Origin: Tetradesmus obliquus
Taxonomy: Eukaryota; Chlorophyta; Chlorophyceae; Sphaeropleales; Scenedesmaceae
Length of the DNA: 64,000 bases
Assembly (NCBI GenBank): GCA_030272155.1
Contig: CP126207.1
Coordinates: 2,356,001 to 2,420,000, forward strand
Direction: 5' to 3'
Below are positions 49,922 to 61,500 of the stretch, piece by piece. A program made the translations under genes and the position numbers. The notes under the pieces are model-generated. The model saw only the letters and a program-made list of their open reading frames with translations. It did not search any database and had not been told where the DNA came from. Within the stretch, counting starts at the first letter, position 1. Every line of letters begins with the position of its first letter.

Positions 49922-50356
49922 ATGGCAAGCCCACAAAAGGACCCAAGCCCAGCAGCAGCAGCAGAACCAGCAGCCGGTTCCCAGCGCAGCCCAGCAGCCG
50001 CAGCAGCAGCGGCAGCAGCGGCACTAGCGGCAGCGGCAGCAGCAGCTGCGCCCGCTGCTCCCCTGCAGGAGCAGCAGCAGCAGTGGCAGGAGGTGCATGC
50101 AGAGCTCTTGCGCATAAACGTGATGGAGGAAAACCTTCTGAAACACAGGCAGCGCTGCTTGCAGCTACTAGGTAGCCTAGAGCAAAGGCTTGACGAGCAG
50201 GAGCAGCGGCAGAATGATGGGATGCCGCTCGCAGCACAGCCGCCTCCTGTTTGTGCTGATCATACTTGTGGTGTGTGCAGACAGTGCACACACCAGCAGG
50301 CTGCGGCACTGCTGCAGCAGCTGCAGGCACTGGAACAGGCTGTGATGGCGGAGTGA
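49922..50356 (+). CDS. Small A/Q-rich protein with Cys motif, 144 aa
   Basis: The ATG at 49922 opens a frame of poly-Ala, a helical coiled-coil-like middle (VHAELLRINVMEENLLKHRQ, CLQLLGSLEQRLDEQEQRQ), a C-x4-C-x2-C-x2-C motif (VCADHTCGVCRQC) and a C-terminal helix ending LEQAVMAE, TGA. The Cys motif and following helix match residues 378-400 of the SBP protein (VCAGGTCGRCSDC). A partner or dimerisation fragment of that family is an inference; no DNA-binding domain is present. An upstream exon cannot be excluded. Confidence 0.7.
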   Translation: MASPQKDPSPAAAAEPAAGSQRSPAAAAAAAAAALAAAAAAAAPAAPLQEQQQQWQEVHAELLRINVMEENLLKHRQRCLQLLGSLEQRLDEQEQRQNDGMPLAAQPPPVCADHTCGVCRQCTHQQAAALLQQLQALEQAVMAE

Positions 50357-50621
50357 GGGAGTTAGTGACAGCAGCAAGATGTACACAGCTGCAGCAACAG
50401 CAGCAGCAGCAGCAGCAGCAGGCTGCGGCACTGCTGCAGCAGCTGCGGGAGCTCGAACGTGCTGTGATGGCTGAGTGAGGGAGTTGGTGACAGCAGCAAG
50501 ATGTACACAGCAACAGCAGCAGCAACAGCAGCAGCAGGCTGCAGCAGCTGCGCGTGCTCGAACAGGCTGTGCTTGCTGAGTGAGGGAGTTGGTGACAGCA
50601 GCAAGATGTACACAGCATCAG

Positions 50622-50661
<40 letters not shown>

Positions 50662-50761
50662 CTGCAGCACTGCTGCAGCAGCTGCAGGAGCTCGAACAGG
50701 CTGTGATGGCTGAGTGAGGGAGTTGATGACAGCAGCAAGATGTACACAGCAACAGCAGCAA

Positions 50762-50793
<32 letters not shown>

Positions 50794-50870
50794 GCAGCAG
50801 CAGGCGGCAGCACTGCTGCAGCAGCTGCAGGTGCATGAACGTGCTGTGATGGCAGGCAAACCCACTTACA
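50357..50870 (+). repeat. Four further copies of the terminal coding module plus stop
   Basis: Each unit (about 107-142 bp, differing mainly in CAG number) reads GTGACAGCAGCAAGATGTACACAG, then (CAG)n, a stretch encoding AALLQQL.ELE.AVMAE, then TGA and GGGAGTT. The first copy of the coding part is the real gene end; later ends lie at about 50478, 50583, 50718 and 50850 (the last lacks the stop). Units are not in one shared frame. Confidence 0.88.
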
Positions 50871-50879
50871 TTTCCGCAT

Positions 50880-51640
50880 GTTGATTTAGCCTTGAGGTGG
50901 TTACTGATGCTGCAGCAGTACTATGTTAGTTGTTCCTGTTTGATCAAATTCCTACTCCATGCGGACTCTGCCTGCACAATGGAAAGGGCATTGCCCGTGA
51001 GGGTTTCTTCAGCCTGATGAGTATGCAGCAGTGGGCGTGAAGTGCTGGACAGTTGAATAGGCATGGAGAAAAGTGAGGTGTATACTACACTTGCAACAAC
51101 ATGTTACCAGCCCATGCCCCGCACGTTGCATCACCTGTGGTTGTTGTCATTGTCAATGCAACAGGAATGTGTGTGTTACAGCTGTGTCATACAGAGCGGG
51201 GGCTGCTGCCTGCATTTGCTGCTGCAACTGCTGACGCCCACGGTATTTGGTTGCGTGTTTGAACAACAGTACCTGCTTGTTCTTGCTGCTTGCCTGGGAT
51301 GTGTCACACGTTGTGTTTAATGCTTTTCCTGCGCTTGCAACGGCACCGAGAATGCCACAGTGTTGTGCACAATGGGTACATAGGTCTTTTACGCAACATA
51401 CGGAAGATATTCAAGGACCTGGGGTCCATCAGGTTTCAAGTGTGCTTCCTACATACACATATACGCTATATAATGCTCGCATACGTTAAACTTGAACGCA
51501 TCTCATCCGACACATGGTTGGTTGCTGCGCCTGGGACAGTACTGCACGAGCATGTTCCAGCAGGGTTATTAGCATCACACAACGCAAGGAGGGCAGCAGT
51601 TTTTGGGTACTGGCATCTTTTGCAGATAGCATGGAGTCAC
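50880..51640. other. No supported gene
   Basis: Short unrecognised frames only. Confidence 0.4.
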
Positions 51641-51649
51641 CATCGTGCA

Positions 51650-54050
51650 TTGGACAGTACTGCTTGATCCTGCTGCACAGCGCTGCTGGGCAGTGCTGGT
51701 GTGTGCTGTGCTGTTGCCGTGGGAAGCTGCAGACTGCAGACAGCATGGTGCCGCACATGGTGCCGGCGTCTTGCTCTGAACAGTCCTGCTTGGTAGTGCT
51801 GCTTGACAGTGCTGCTTGAAAGCGCTGCTGCACAGCGCTGCTTGGAAGTGCGGGTGGTGTGCTCTACTGTTGCCGTTGGAAACTGCAGACAGCATGGTAG
51901 CGCACATGGTGCCCGCATCTTGCATTGATTAGTGCTGCTTGACAGGGCTGCTTGGCAGTGCGACAGTGTGCTCTGCTGTTTGCGTGCTGCAGACAGCATT
52001 GACTCCACACATGGTGCCATCATCTTGCATTGTGCTGCTTGACAGAACTGCTTGACAGGGCGGGTTGGTATGGCTGCTGCGCAGAACAGCTTGGAAGTGC
52101 TGCTGATGTGCGCTGCTGTCCGCGTGCTTTGCAGCAGACAACATGTTACTGGCATTTTGCTTTGCACTGTTCTGCTTGACAGAGCTGCTCGACGGTACTG
52201 CTGGAAAGTGCTCCTTCACAGTGCTGCTGCGTAGAGCTGCTTAGCAGTGCTGGTGGTGTGCTCTGCTGTTTGCGTGCTGTGCGGCAGACAGCATGGTGGC
52301 GCACATGTTGCCCGCATCTGCATTGTTTAGTGCTGCTTGAAAATACTGCCTGGCAGGGCTGCTTGACATGGCTGCTTGAAGGTGCTGGCAGAGTGGTGTG
52401 CTGTTCGTGTGCTTTGCGGCAGACAGTATGGTGTGGCACATGGTGCCGGCATCTTGCTTTAATTAGTGCTTCTTGATAGTGCTGCTTGAAAACACCGCTA
52501 GGCAGGGCTGCTTGATAGTGCTGCTTGAAAGTACTGCTTGGCAGGCATGCTTGACACGGCTGTTTGGAAGTGCTGGCAGAATGGTGTGCTGTTCGCGTGC
52601 TTTGCGGCAGGCAGCATGGTGGCGCACATGGTGCCAGCCTCTTGCATTGATTAGTGCTGCAGACAGAACTGCTGCACACAGCTGCTTGGTAGTGCTGCTT
52701 GGCAGTGCTGCTGGTGTGCTCTGCTGTTCGCTTGTGCTGTGCGGCAGACCATGTGATGCTGGAATGCTGCATTGGATAGTACTGCTTGACAGCGCTGCTT
52801 GGCAGTGCTGGCGGTGCGCTCTACTGTTTGTGTGCTTTGCAGCAGACAGCATGAAGCCGCACATGGTGCCCGCATCTTGCTCTGAATAGTGCTGCTTGGT
52901 AGTGCTGCTTGACAGGGTCGCTTGAAAGCGCTGCTGCACAGTGCTGCTTGGCAGTGCGGGCGGTGTGCTGCGCTGTTTGTGTGCTGTGCAGCAGACAGTA
53001 TGGTGGCGCACATGGTGCCAGCATCTTGCTCTGAGTAGTGATGCTTCATAGTGCTGCTTAGCAGTGCGGGCGGTGTGCTCTGCTGTTGGCATGCTTCGCT
53101 GCAGACTGCAGACAGCATGGTGCTGGCATCATGCTCTTGAATAGTGCTTGACAGGGCCGCTTGGCAGTTCTGGTGGTGTGCTCTGCTGTTTGCGTGCTTC
53201 GCTGCAGACTGAAGACAGCATGAGCCGCACATGGTGCCAGCGTCTTGCTTTGATTAGTGCTGCTTGATAGTGCTGCTTGACAGGGCTGGTTGAAAGTACT
53301 GCTTGGCAGGGCTGCTTGACACGGCTGCTTGGAAGTGCTGGCAAAGTGGTGTGCTGTTCGCGTGCTTTGTGGCAGACAGCATGAACCGCACTTGGCGCCT
53401 GCATCGTGCATTTTATAGTGCTGCAGACAGAACACTGCATATAGCTGCTTGACACAACTGTGGCATGGTGTGCTCTTTGCGTGCTTCTGCTGCAGATAGC
53501 TAGATGCCACACATGGTGCCCGCATCTTGCATTTATTAGTGCTGCTTGACAGAACTGCTTGACAGGGCTGGTTATATGGCTGCTGCACAGTGCTGCTAAT
53601 GTTCTCTGCTGCCCGCGTGCTTTGCTGCACTCAACATGTTGCTGGCATGTGCTTTGCACTGTTCTGCCTGATAGTGCTGCTTGACAGAACTGCCTGAACG
53701 TGCTCCTTCACAGTGTGCTGCACAGAGCTATTTAGCAGTGCTGCTGGTGTGCTCTGCTGTTTGCGTGCTGTGCGGCAGACAGCATGGTGGCGCACATGGT
53801 GCCCGCATCTGCATTGATTAGTGCTGCTTGAAAGTACTGCTTAACAGGGCTGGTGATATGGCTGCTGCACAGTGCTGCTTGCAAGTGCTGCTAATGTGCG
53901 CTGCTGTCCGCGTCCTTTGCAGCAGACAGCATGATGCTGGCATTGTGCTGTGCACAGTTATGCTTGATAGTGCTGCTTGACGGTACTGCTTGAAAGTGCT
54001 CCTTGACAGTGCTGCTGCACAGAGCTGCTTAGCAGTGCTGGTGGTGTGCT
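51650..54050. repeat. Satellite family 1 (about 140-bp degenerate unit, about 17 copies)
   Basis: Built on GTGCTGCTTG(A/G)CAG..CTG, GTGTGCTCTGCTGTT(T/C)GCGTG, GCAGACAGCATGGTG and GCGCACATGGTGCC(C/G)GC. Unit spacing varies from about 100 to 190 bp. The many minus-strand frames (KQHYQAAL-type) follow from the unit composition. Confidence 0.93.
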
Positions 54051-54051
54051 C

Positions 54052-54105
54052 TACCAACACCAACACCAACACCAATACCAATACCAATACCAATACCAAT
54101 TACTT
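54052..54105 (+). repeat. Hexamer repeat (CCAACA/CCAATA)n
   Basis: About eight units, four CAACAC-type then five CAATAC-type, between satellite families 1 and 2. Confidence 0.93.
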
Positions 54106-54109
54106 TACA

Positions 54110-55150
54110 ATTCGCGCAGGTTGGAGTATACGGCTTGGTTCAGCACCGTGGAGGTGTGTGTTGGTCCTGGCATCTTTTGCTTACTGCTTGAGCCGCACCT
54201 TGTGCTGGCGCAATGCATTGGAGAATGCCGCCCGACACGTTGCTGTACAGCGTTGCTTGGCAGTACTGGCTGTGTGTTTGTGCTGTCCGCGTTCTTTGCT
54301 GCAAGGTTTTGGCTAAGAAGGCAGGACTGACTGTCACAGCCACTAGTCGCATCTGGATTACACGCAAACGCAGCTTCACCAGCATCACCAATTAAAGGTC
54401 GGTATCTTCCTCAGCTTAGAGGTGGGGATTTGCGGCTTGGTTTAGCACCGGGGACGTGTGTGTGGGTCCTGGCACCTTTTGCTTATTGCTTGAGCCGCAC
54501 CTTGTGCTGCCGCCTTGCATTGAGAAATGCCGCTTGACATGCTGCTGCACAGCGTTGCTTGGCAGTACTGGCTGTGTGTTTGTGCTGTTCATGTGCTTTG
54601 CTTCAAAGTTCAGGCTAAGAAGGCACTGGAGGTGGGAGTTTACGGCTTTGGTTTAGCACCGTGGAGGTGTGTGTGGGTCCTGGCATATTTTGCTTATAGC
54701 TTGAGCTGCACATTGTGCTGCCGCATTACATTGAGATATGCTGCTTGACACGCTGCTGCACATTGTGCTGCCGCATTACATTGAGATATGCTGCTTGACA
54801 CGCTGCTGCACAGTTGCTTGGCGGTAATGGTGGTGTGTCTTTGCTGTCCGCGTGCTTTGCTGCAAAGTTTAGGCTGAGAAGGCAGTGCAGGTGAGAGTTC
54901 ACGGCTTGATGAACTTTGGAGGTGTTTGTTGGTACTGGCAGCTTTAGCTTACTGCTTGAGCCGCACCTTGTGCTGGCGCATTGCATTGGAGGATGCCGCT
55001 TGACATGCTGCTGTACAGCGTTGCTTGGCAGTACTGGCTGTGTGTCTTTGCTGTCCGCGTGCTTTGCTGCAAGGTTTTGGCTAAGAAGGCAGTGCAGGTG
55101 GGAGTTCAAGGCTTAGTTCAGCACTGTGGAGGTGTCCCTGGTGCCTTCAC
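54110..55150. repeat. Satellite family 2 (about 205-300-bp unit, five copies)
   Basis: Starts recur near 54133, 54436, 54645, 54905 and 55112 (GCTT(G/A)GTT.AGCACCGTGGAGG). Inner blocks GCTTGAGCCGCACCTTGTGCTG and GTTGCTTGGCAGTACTGGC are shared; GCTTGG and GCTGTCCGCGTGCTTTG words relate it to family 1. Confidence 0.9.
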
Positions 55151-55205
55151 GCCACCTCCTTCCTGCCACTTAAAGATGAAAACGGTTACAATGTATGCTG
55201 TGTGC

Positions 55206-55225
55206 GGGGGGGGGGGGGGGGGGGG
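55206..55225 (+). repeat. Poly-G run (20)
   Basis: 20 consecutive G, then C and a further G run. Confidence 0.9.
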
Positions 55226-55234
55226 CGGGGGATT

Positions 55235-56310
55235 GAAGGAAGGGGAGTGAAACAGGTTGGAGGGGTTCACAGCTTGGTTTGGCAGTACGGAGCATCAGGG
55301 GGGTTCCAAGGTTAATTCACATCAGCGCTTGCTTTCGCCACAAAAGAATGTGGTGTACGGTGTGTATGTGCGACGTTTATCTGTATGTGTGAGGCTCGCA
55401 GCTTGGCGAAGCGAAGCACCAGGAGGTTTCCGGGGTCATCACACCACCTGCTGCCTGCCCCTTGTGGAAAGGGCATATGGTGTACATGTATGTATGTACG
55501 CCTGTACTGTGCTGTGTGTCTGGTGGGGTGGGGTCGGGTGGGGTGGGGTGGGGGAGGCAGGTCGGAGGCTCACAGCTTGAAATGGCAGTACGGTGCATCA
55601 GGGAATTTCCAAGGTTATGGACATCAGCTCGTATCCTTCCTCAAAGTATGCATGGTGTACGGTGTATGTGTGTGATGTGTACGTGTACGTGGGAGGCTCA
55701 CAACGGAGATGAGCAGCATACAGTGCACAATATATGTGTGTCTGTGCTGTGTGGGGTGAGGTTGTGGGGTTGGAACATATTTGAGGGCTGGGACATATTT
55801 GAGGGCTGGGACGTATTTGAGGGCTGGGACATGTTTGAGGGCTGGGACATATTTGAGGGCTCACAACTTGGTTTGGCAGTACGGAGGACCAGGGGATTTC
55901 CATTTTTTCCCACATTAGCTCTTGTCCACTCAACAGAATATGCATGGTGTACGGTGTATGTGTGACGTGTACGTGTTTGCATGAGGCTGACAACTTGGCA
56001 GTACTGAGCACCAGGAAGCATCCAGGGGTTGTCACACCACCTTCTGCCTGCCCCTTGAAATTAACAGCATACGGTGTACAATGTATGTGTGTGTTGTGCT
56101 GTGTGGGGTGGGGTGGGGTGGGAGGCACGTCGGTGGCTCACATCTTGGTTTGGCAGTACGGTGCATCAGGGGATATCCAAGGTTATGCACATCAGCTCGT
56201 ATCCTTCCTCAAGGTATGCATGGTGTACGGTGTATGTGTGCGACGTGTACGTGCACGTGGGAGGCTCACAATGTGGATTGGAAGTACTGAGCGCTATTGA
56301 TTACCCGCGG
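55235..56310. repeat. Satellite family 3 (about six degenerate copies) with an inner 18-bp array
   Basis: Copies share CTTGGTTTGGCAGTACGG, G(C/A)ATCAGG, CACATCAGCTCGTATCC and ATGGTGTACGGTGTATGTG. An 18-bp array of TTTGAGGGCTGGGACATA lies at about 55776-55862 (six units). Confidence 0.88.
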
Positions 56311-56429
56311 TGATCTACATCAGCTTTTGTTTTTTCAGCGTCACAGTGTGAGGTGTACTGTGTATGTGCACGTTGTTCGTGTGGGGAAGTATAAAGTTTG
56401 AGCAGGGTTCCCTCATATCAGCGATGCTA

Positions 56430-57720
56430 TAACACTCCCACATCCCCACGATGCTTGTGATCAGAAAGATGAGGATGGCTGCCACATATATGAGCAGGGT
56501 GCTACTTGTGTGTTTGTGCCTGGCTGAAGGCAGAAAGCATGATGCAGTCACACAGCAGTGGTTGTCTGCATCCTATGGCACCCCCACACCCCCAGGAAGC
56601 TTGTGATGTGAAAGATGAGAATGACTGCCACATATTTGAGCAGGGTGCTACTTGTGTCCGTTGCAGGCTGAAGGCAGACGGCAGAATGCAGTCACACAGC
56701 AGTGGTTGTCTGCATCCTATGGCACCCCCACATCCCCAGGAAGCTTGCGATGAGCAAGATGAGAATGACTGCCACATATTTGAGCAGGGTGCTACTTGTG
56801 TTTGTGCCTGGCTGAAGGCAGAAGGCGGGATGCAGTGATCAGCAGTGATTCAGTGCATCCTATGACACCCCCACATCCCCAGGATGCTTGTGACGAGAAA
56901 GATGAGGATGCCTGCCACATGTTCGAGCAGGGTGCTACTTGTGTGTTTGTGGGCTGGCTGAAGGCAGAAAGCAGGATGCAGTGATCAGCAGTGATTCAGT
57001 GCATCCTATGCCACCCCCACATCCCCATGATGCTTGTGGCAAAAAAGATGAGAATGCATGCCACATGTTTGAGCAGGGTGCTACTTGTGTGTTTGTGAGC
57101 TGGCTGAAGGCAGAAAGCGGGATGCAGTGATCAGCAGTGATTCAGTGCATCCTATGCCACCCCCACATCCCCGTGATGCTTGTGATGAGGAAGACGAGAA
57201 CAGCTACCACATATATGAGCAGGGTGCCAGTTGTGTTTTTGTGGCTGGCTGAAGGCAGAATGCAGGATGCAGTCAATCAGCAGTGATTCAGTGCATCCTA
57301 TGCCACCCCCACATCCCCGTGATGCTTGTGATGAGGAAGACGAGAACAGCTACCACATATCTGAGCAGGGTGCCAGTTGTGTTTTTGTGGCTGGCTGAAG
57401 GCAGAATGCAGGATGCAGTCAATCAGCAGTGATTCAGTGCATCCTATGCCACCCCCACATCCCCGTGATGCTTGTGATGAGGAAGACGAGAACAGCTACC
57501 ACATATCTGAGCAGGGTGCCAGTTGTGTTTTTGTGGCTGGCTGAAGGCAGAATGCAGGATGCAGTCAATCAGCAGTGATTCAGTGCATCCTATGACACCC
57601 CCACATCCCCATGATGCTTGTGATGAGATATGTGAGAATGCCCGCCACATGTTCAAGCAGGGTGCTGTCTGTGTCTTTGTGGCTGGCTGGAGGCAGAAAG
57701 CTGTGCCGGCAAGGTTTTCA
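56430..57720 (+). repeat. Satellite family 4 (about 145-bp unit, nine copies)
   Basis: CACCCCCACATCCCC recurs near 56582, 56725, 56867, 57011, 57160, 57305, 57451 and 57596 with a first degenerate copy near 56436. In several units one frame reads HPM.PPHP..ACDE, then CH.FEQGATCV, but the frame is not constant between units. Confidence 0.92.
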
Positions 57721-58580
57721 TGTTAGACTGGGTTAAACTGGGTGCTTCGCAATGTCACATGCCGCGTTGGGCCCCTTCTCTTGCCAGGCCCTAATACATA
57801 ATATATACTTGCCTGGTGTTTGCCCTGCTGGTGCCACATAACAGCAGTGGCAGCACGCTGTCCACTGAGGCTTGCTGTAATTGAAACATTTGCTGTTGTG
57901 GGGCGCAGGCGGTGGCAGCAAATGTGACGAAGACTGGCTAGGTTCGGTTGGAAGCATGTTTATCTCAGAAGTGCTCACACTTGCTTTAAGCAAGTTGTTG
58001 CTGCACCCCTTTTACTACAACAATCCCACATCCACATCATGTGTGTGACAATGAGGATGGGGATAACTGCCACATACACTGCCAGGGTGCTACTTGTGTG
58101 TTGCTGGCTGAAGGCATCAAGCTGCGCAGGCATTGTTGTTATGTTAAACTGGGTTAAGCTGGGGGCTTCGCAGTTTCATGTGCCACTTTGGGCCGCTTCT
58201 CTTGCCATGCCCTAATACATAATATATACTGGCATGGTGTTTGCCCGGCTAGTACCACACACCAGCAGTGGTGGCACGCTGTTGACTGAGGCTTGCTGTA
58301 CTCAACACATTAGCTGTTGTGGGGCGCAGGCGTTGGCGGCAATTGCGATGAAGGCTGGCCAGGTTTAGTTGGCAGCATTGCAATGTCAAAAGTGCTCACA
58401 CTTGCTTCAAGCAAGTTGTTGCTGCACCCCTTTTACTACAAAACTCCCACACTTCATCATGCGTGTGACAATGAGGACGGGATGACCGCCACATACACTG
58501 CCAGGGTGTTACTGGTGTTTGTGCCTGGCTGAAGGCAGAAAGCTGTGCAGGCATTGTTTTTAACAGGCTATTCAGTGGTG
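57720..58580 (+). repeat. Two tandem units of about 430 bp
   Basis: Both share TTAAACTGGGTTAA(A/G)CTGGG, CTTCTCTTGCCA(G/T)GCCCTAATACATAATATA and GCAAGTTGTTGCTGCACCCCTTTTACTACA. The ends resemble satellite family 4 (ACAATGAGGA, CTGCCAGGGTG), so a hybrid higher-order unit. Confidence 0.88.
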
Positions 58581-58619
58581 GAGGGAATTCCTCCATTTGG
58601 CCATTATCTTGCAATATGC

Positions 58620-59480
58620 GCACTTGCAGCGGTTCCGCAAGGGCTAGAATGAAACGTCATCGTACTTGCCATACATTTCATGCCGGCGATGGCCTCCTGC
58701 GCCCTAAACGTACTTCAGGGCGTTACTTGGACTGTTGAAAGTGGAAAGGACTGTGGATTTACGGAGTCGATGACAAAGCGCGCGAGAAGGTGTTACAAAC
58801 GTAACCATAATTCATACATTGCACGCTTCCCTTTCGTCGCACCGAGCTCTTGATGTTCAGAATAGCGGAACGAGCTGCTCAAAACAGCAGTGCATCCTTG
58901 ATAGCGAGACGTAGGCTGAAATCGCGGCTGGTTACACGTGTTTGTACCTCTGTTCTGCGGACCTGTGCTTTGCTACATGCGCAAGACAGCAAGTAAGGCC
59001 CCAAGTAAGTCAAGCTGGGGGGGCATACAGCAGCAATCCACCAGCTTGAAATTGGGATCATATCAGAACGACTTGTGTGATGTTGGTAAACTTTACAATA
59101 ATAATAAACGAACAGTTTGTACGCCGAGAATCGCTTTGCTGCGTTGCTACGAGGCATGTCACACTGCTGCTCCGAGATGTTCTGCGGCCTAGGAGGGTCT
59201 CGCACAATGAACTGCACCTCAAATGCAACAACTATGACGTTTGTAACCTTAATTGAAGGGCCTGCGAGCTACGCATCTTTCGATCGTGTGTTTATGGCAG
59301 ATTTGTTATGCGTGTTTCGCAGGTGTCGAAACAGTGAAGTGACACAGTCGCAGCAAGCACTGCAGCGAAATTGAAGAAGCTTTATAACCATTTAAACGTA
59401 TTGCAAAAAGAAGCGTGGGGCGATCGGCCCTGACGAGTAAGAAAATGCCAGAATTGAGCGACCGCTGAATAGCCTGCAGG
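58620..59480. other. Unique sequence, no supported gene
   Basis: This is a low-repeat island. A 112-residue minus-strand frame (58879-59217) and an 84-residue plus frame (58938-59192) have no recognisable motif. Confidence 0.4.
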
Positions 59481-59482
59481 CC

Positions 59483-59745
59483 CCTTCTCTTGCCAGGCCC
59501 TAATATATAATTTATGCTTGCCTGGTGTTTGCCTCGCTGGTACACACAACAGCAGTGGTGGCACGCCTCATGAGGCTTGCTCTACTCAAAACATTTGCTC
59601 TTGTGGGGCACAGGCGTTGGCAGCAAATGTGATGAAGACTGGCCAGGTTTAAAGCATGTTATGTCAGAAGTGTTGACACATGTTGATGTTAAAAGTGCAC
59701 ACGCTTGCTCCAAGCAAGTTGTTGCTGCACGACTCCTACTTTGCA
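59483..59745 (+). repeat. Third, separated copy of the 57.7-58.6 kb unit
   Basis: Shares CCCCTTCTCTTGCCAGGCCC, TAATATATAATTTATGCTTGCC and AAGCAAGTTGTTGCTGCAC with 57.7-58.6 kb. The unique island 58620-59480 interrupts the array. Confidence 0.85.
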
Positions 59746-59834
59746 ATGCCACCCTTGCTGCAGTACAATGTACACACGACTTTCACTGTTGCTGTAGCAC
59801 GATTTCCTGTGTGCGCTACTACTTCTACTTTGTC

Positions 59835-60000
59835 TGACACGGGGCTTGCTTGTTGTTGCCTGACACGGGGCTTGCTTGTTGTTGCCTGACACGGGGCTTG
59901 CTTGTTGTTGCCTGACACGGGGCTTGCTTGTCTGACACGGGGCTTGCTTGTTGTTGCCTGACACGGGGCTTGCTTGTCTGACACGGGGCTTGCTTGTTGC
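59835..60000 (+). repeat. Tandem repeat (27-bp and 18-bp units)
   Basis: Seven to eight copies of CTGACACGGGGCTTGCTTG, with TTGTTGC present in some units only. Confidence 0.95.
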
Positions 60001-60403
60001 ATACTTGCTTGGGGCCTTTGAACGGTTGCAGCTTGCTGCTGCTGCAGCAGCAGCAATAGGCAGATGTGCGTGCGTTGTAGCACTGTTCTGACTGCCTTGT
60101 TGAAGGCAATCGCTGGTCGAACTTATCAGAGCCTGTTGACTTACGCGCATCCATTGGAGTGTACTGCTGGCTCATGGCATAAGGCGAGCTTCTACTGTAC
60201 CGTTTCGCCGACACAGCACATTACTGCCATAACAACTGTATCAAGGAGCCCAGTGCTGGCGCACAATACATCAACACACTCGTGCACAACCACGAGCTTT
60301 AACAGAACCTGTATTCCGAAGCACCAAGGTCCTTTGATGACTAAGGGAAGCTGCAGCAAGATCAGCCAGTACTTCAGAGTGTGGTGAGGACACAGAGCCG
60401 CAG

Positions 60404-60437
60404 CCCTCATCATCATGTTACCCATCAAGCCATACAG
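60404..60437 (-). mobile_element. LINE-1 3' tail fragment
   Basis: Minus strand reads TATGGCTTGATGGGTAACAT followed by (GATGAT) and GAG, the LINE-1 terminus. Only about 30 bp remain. Confidence 0.55.
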
Positions 60438-60647
60438 TAGGCTGCAAAAAGAATTCTGAGCCAAATTGGTGGATAAAAATAGAGATGTTTGGCTGCCATT
60501 TGGTGTGCTTATATTGTAGCTGGGACGTCTGTAGACTCCACAATTCGATTAAACGGGTGCCTCCTCGCCCTTTAGAAATGGCGGGAGCGGCTTTTTCTGG
60601 CTGCTGCAGCCCCCCTGCTGTGCCTGGAATGCCTCATTGTTTTTTAA

Positions 60648-61193
60648 TTGTCTATTGCGTGCCTTGTGCTGCAGCTGCATGTGTGTATTCGTGATGATGT
60701 GTTGCACGCATCATGCGACTGGCAGCTGGCTGTGTGCTGCCTTGACTGCCTGGCACTGAAAAGACGTGTTTTGGAGCCCCCTGTTTTTGGTGCCTGTGCA
60801 GAATGTGGAATGCACTGGTCGTGTTGCTGCCCACCTGTGCTGCTGCTGCTGGTGGTGTCACCCAAAGGCCCCTGCGTGCGCGGCTGGTGCGAGCCGGTCC
60901 TCAGCGGCTGTGCTTGCAGAGTGCAGCGCGGTCAAACCTATGTTGTTACTTTTTCATTGGTAACACGACGAGTTCTGGGATGCTTTGTGTGGCTGCAGAG
61001 GCTGTTCCGCCCGTACTTCTGGGAGTACAAGTGGGGCACCAATAAACGTAATGGTGGAGTTTCGAGCGCTGAATCGATGCTTGCATCAATCGGCAATACA
61101 ACAACCGTCAGGCTTCTTTTTGCAGCCTACTGCATAGCTTACTTTATATGGGAGGGTGTGCCCGGTGTAACCTGCATGCGATGTAATTTATAA
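60648..61193 (+). other. Unrecognised 181-aa open frame
   Basis: One frame is open with a CxxC pair (GACAECGMHW) and a segment rich in aromatic residues (RLFRPYFWEYKWG). No family recognised. Its 3' end overlaps a LINE-derived repeat (61132 on), so it cannot be intact as read. Confidence 0.2.
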
Positions 61194-61275
61194 GTTACGG
61201 TGTGCTGCAGGCTCAACGGCTCAACATCAACGCCATCGGCCCCGCTCCCATTGGAGCGGCAACAGGAAGGAGCAC
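61132..61275 (-). mobile_element. LINE-1-family 3' fragment
   Basis: Minus strand reads GCCGCTCCAATGGGAGCGG, GGCCGATGGCGTTGATGTTG, then an about 90-bp 3' UTR segment. The first part aligns with the LINE-1 ORF end (GCCGCTCC...GGCCAATGGCGACGTTG). The 89-bp part recurs at 61411-61499. Confidence 0.6.
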
Positions 61276-61371
61276 TGTTCCACTATGTTTGCAAGTAAAC
61301 ACAGAGCCGCAGCCCTGTACCGTGTGGCACGCAAACTGCTGTGAGCTTGATTGCTGTGTATGACCAGCCAT

Positions 61372-61500
61372 CATAATCATGTTTACCATTCAAGCCATAG
61401 CTCACTTTCTATGGGAGGGTGTGCCCGGTGTAACCTGCATGCGATGTAATTTATAAGTTACGGTGTGCTGCAGGCTCAACGGCTCAACATCAACGCCATG
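61372..61500 (-). mobile_element. LINE-1-family short insertion with visible empty-site match
   Basis: About 130 bp ending, on the minus strand, in CTATGGCTTGAATGGTAAAC, ATGATTATGA, the LINE-1 tail. It splits a dispersed repeat that is uninterrupted at about 2137-2195. CAGCCA on both sides is the candidate target-site duplication. Confidence 0.75.

Noticed and set aside
51486..53659. Several 170-210-residue minus-strand frames (KQHYQAAL-type repeats)
   Set aside because: They follow from the composition of satellite family 1, overlap one another in different frames, and have no start or domain logic.
58879..59217. 112-residue minus-strand ORF as a gene
   Set aside because: No motif, no splice context, and a plus-strand frame overlaps it equally well.
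59835..60000. CRISPR-like array
   Set aside because: Repeats are contiguous with no unique spacers, and the DNA is eukaryotic nuclear.
60648..61193. 181-residue ORF as a full protein
   Set aside because: Its end runs into LINE-derived repeat sequence, and no family is recognisable; kept only as an uncertain feature.
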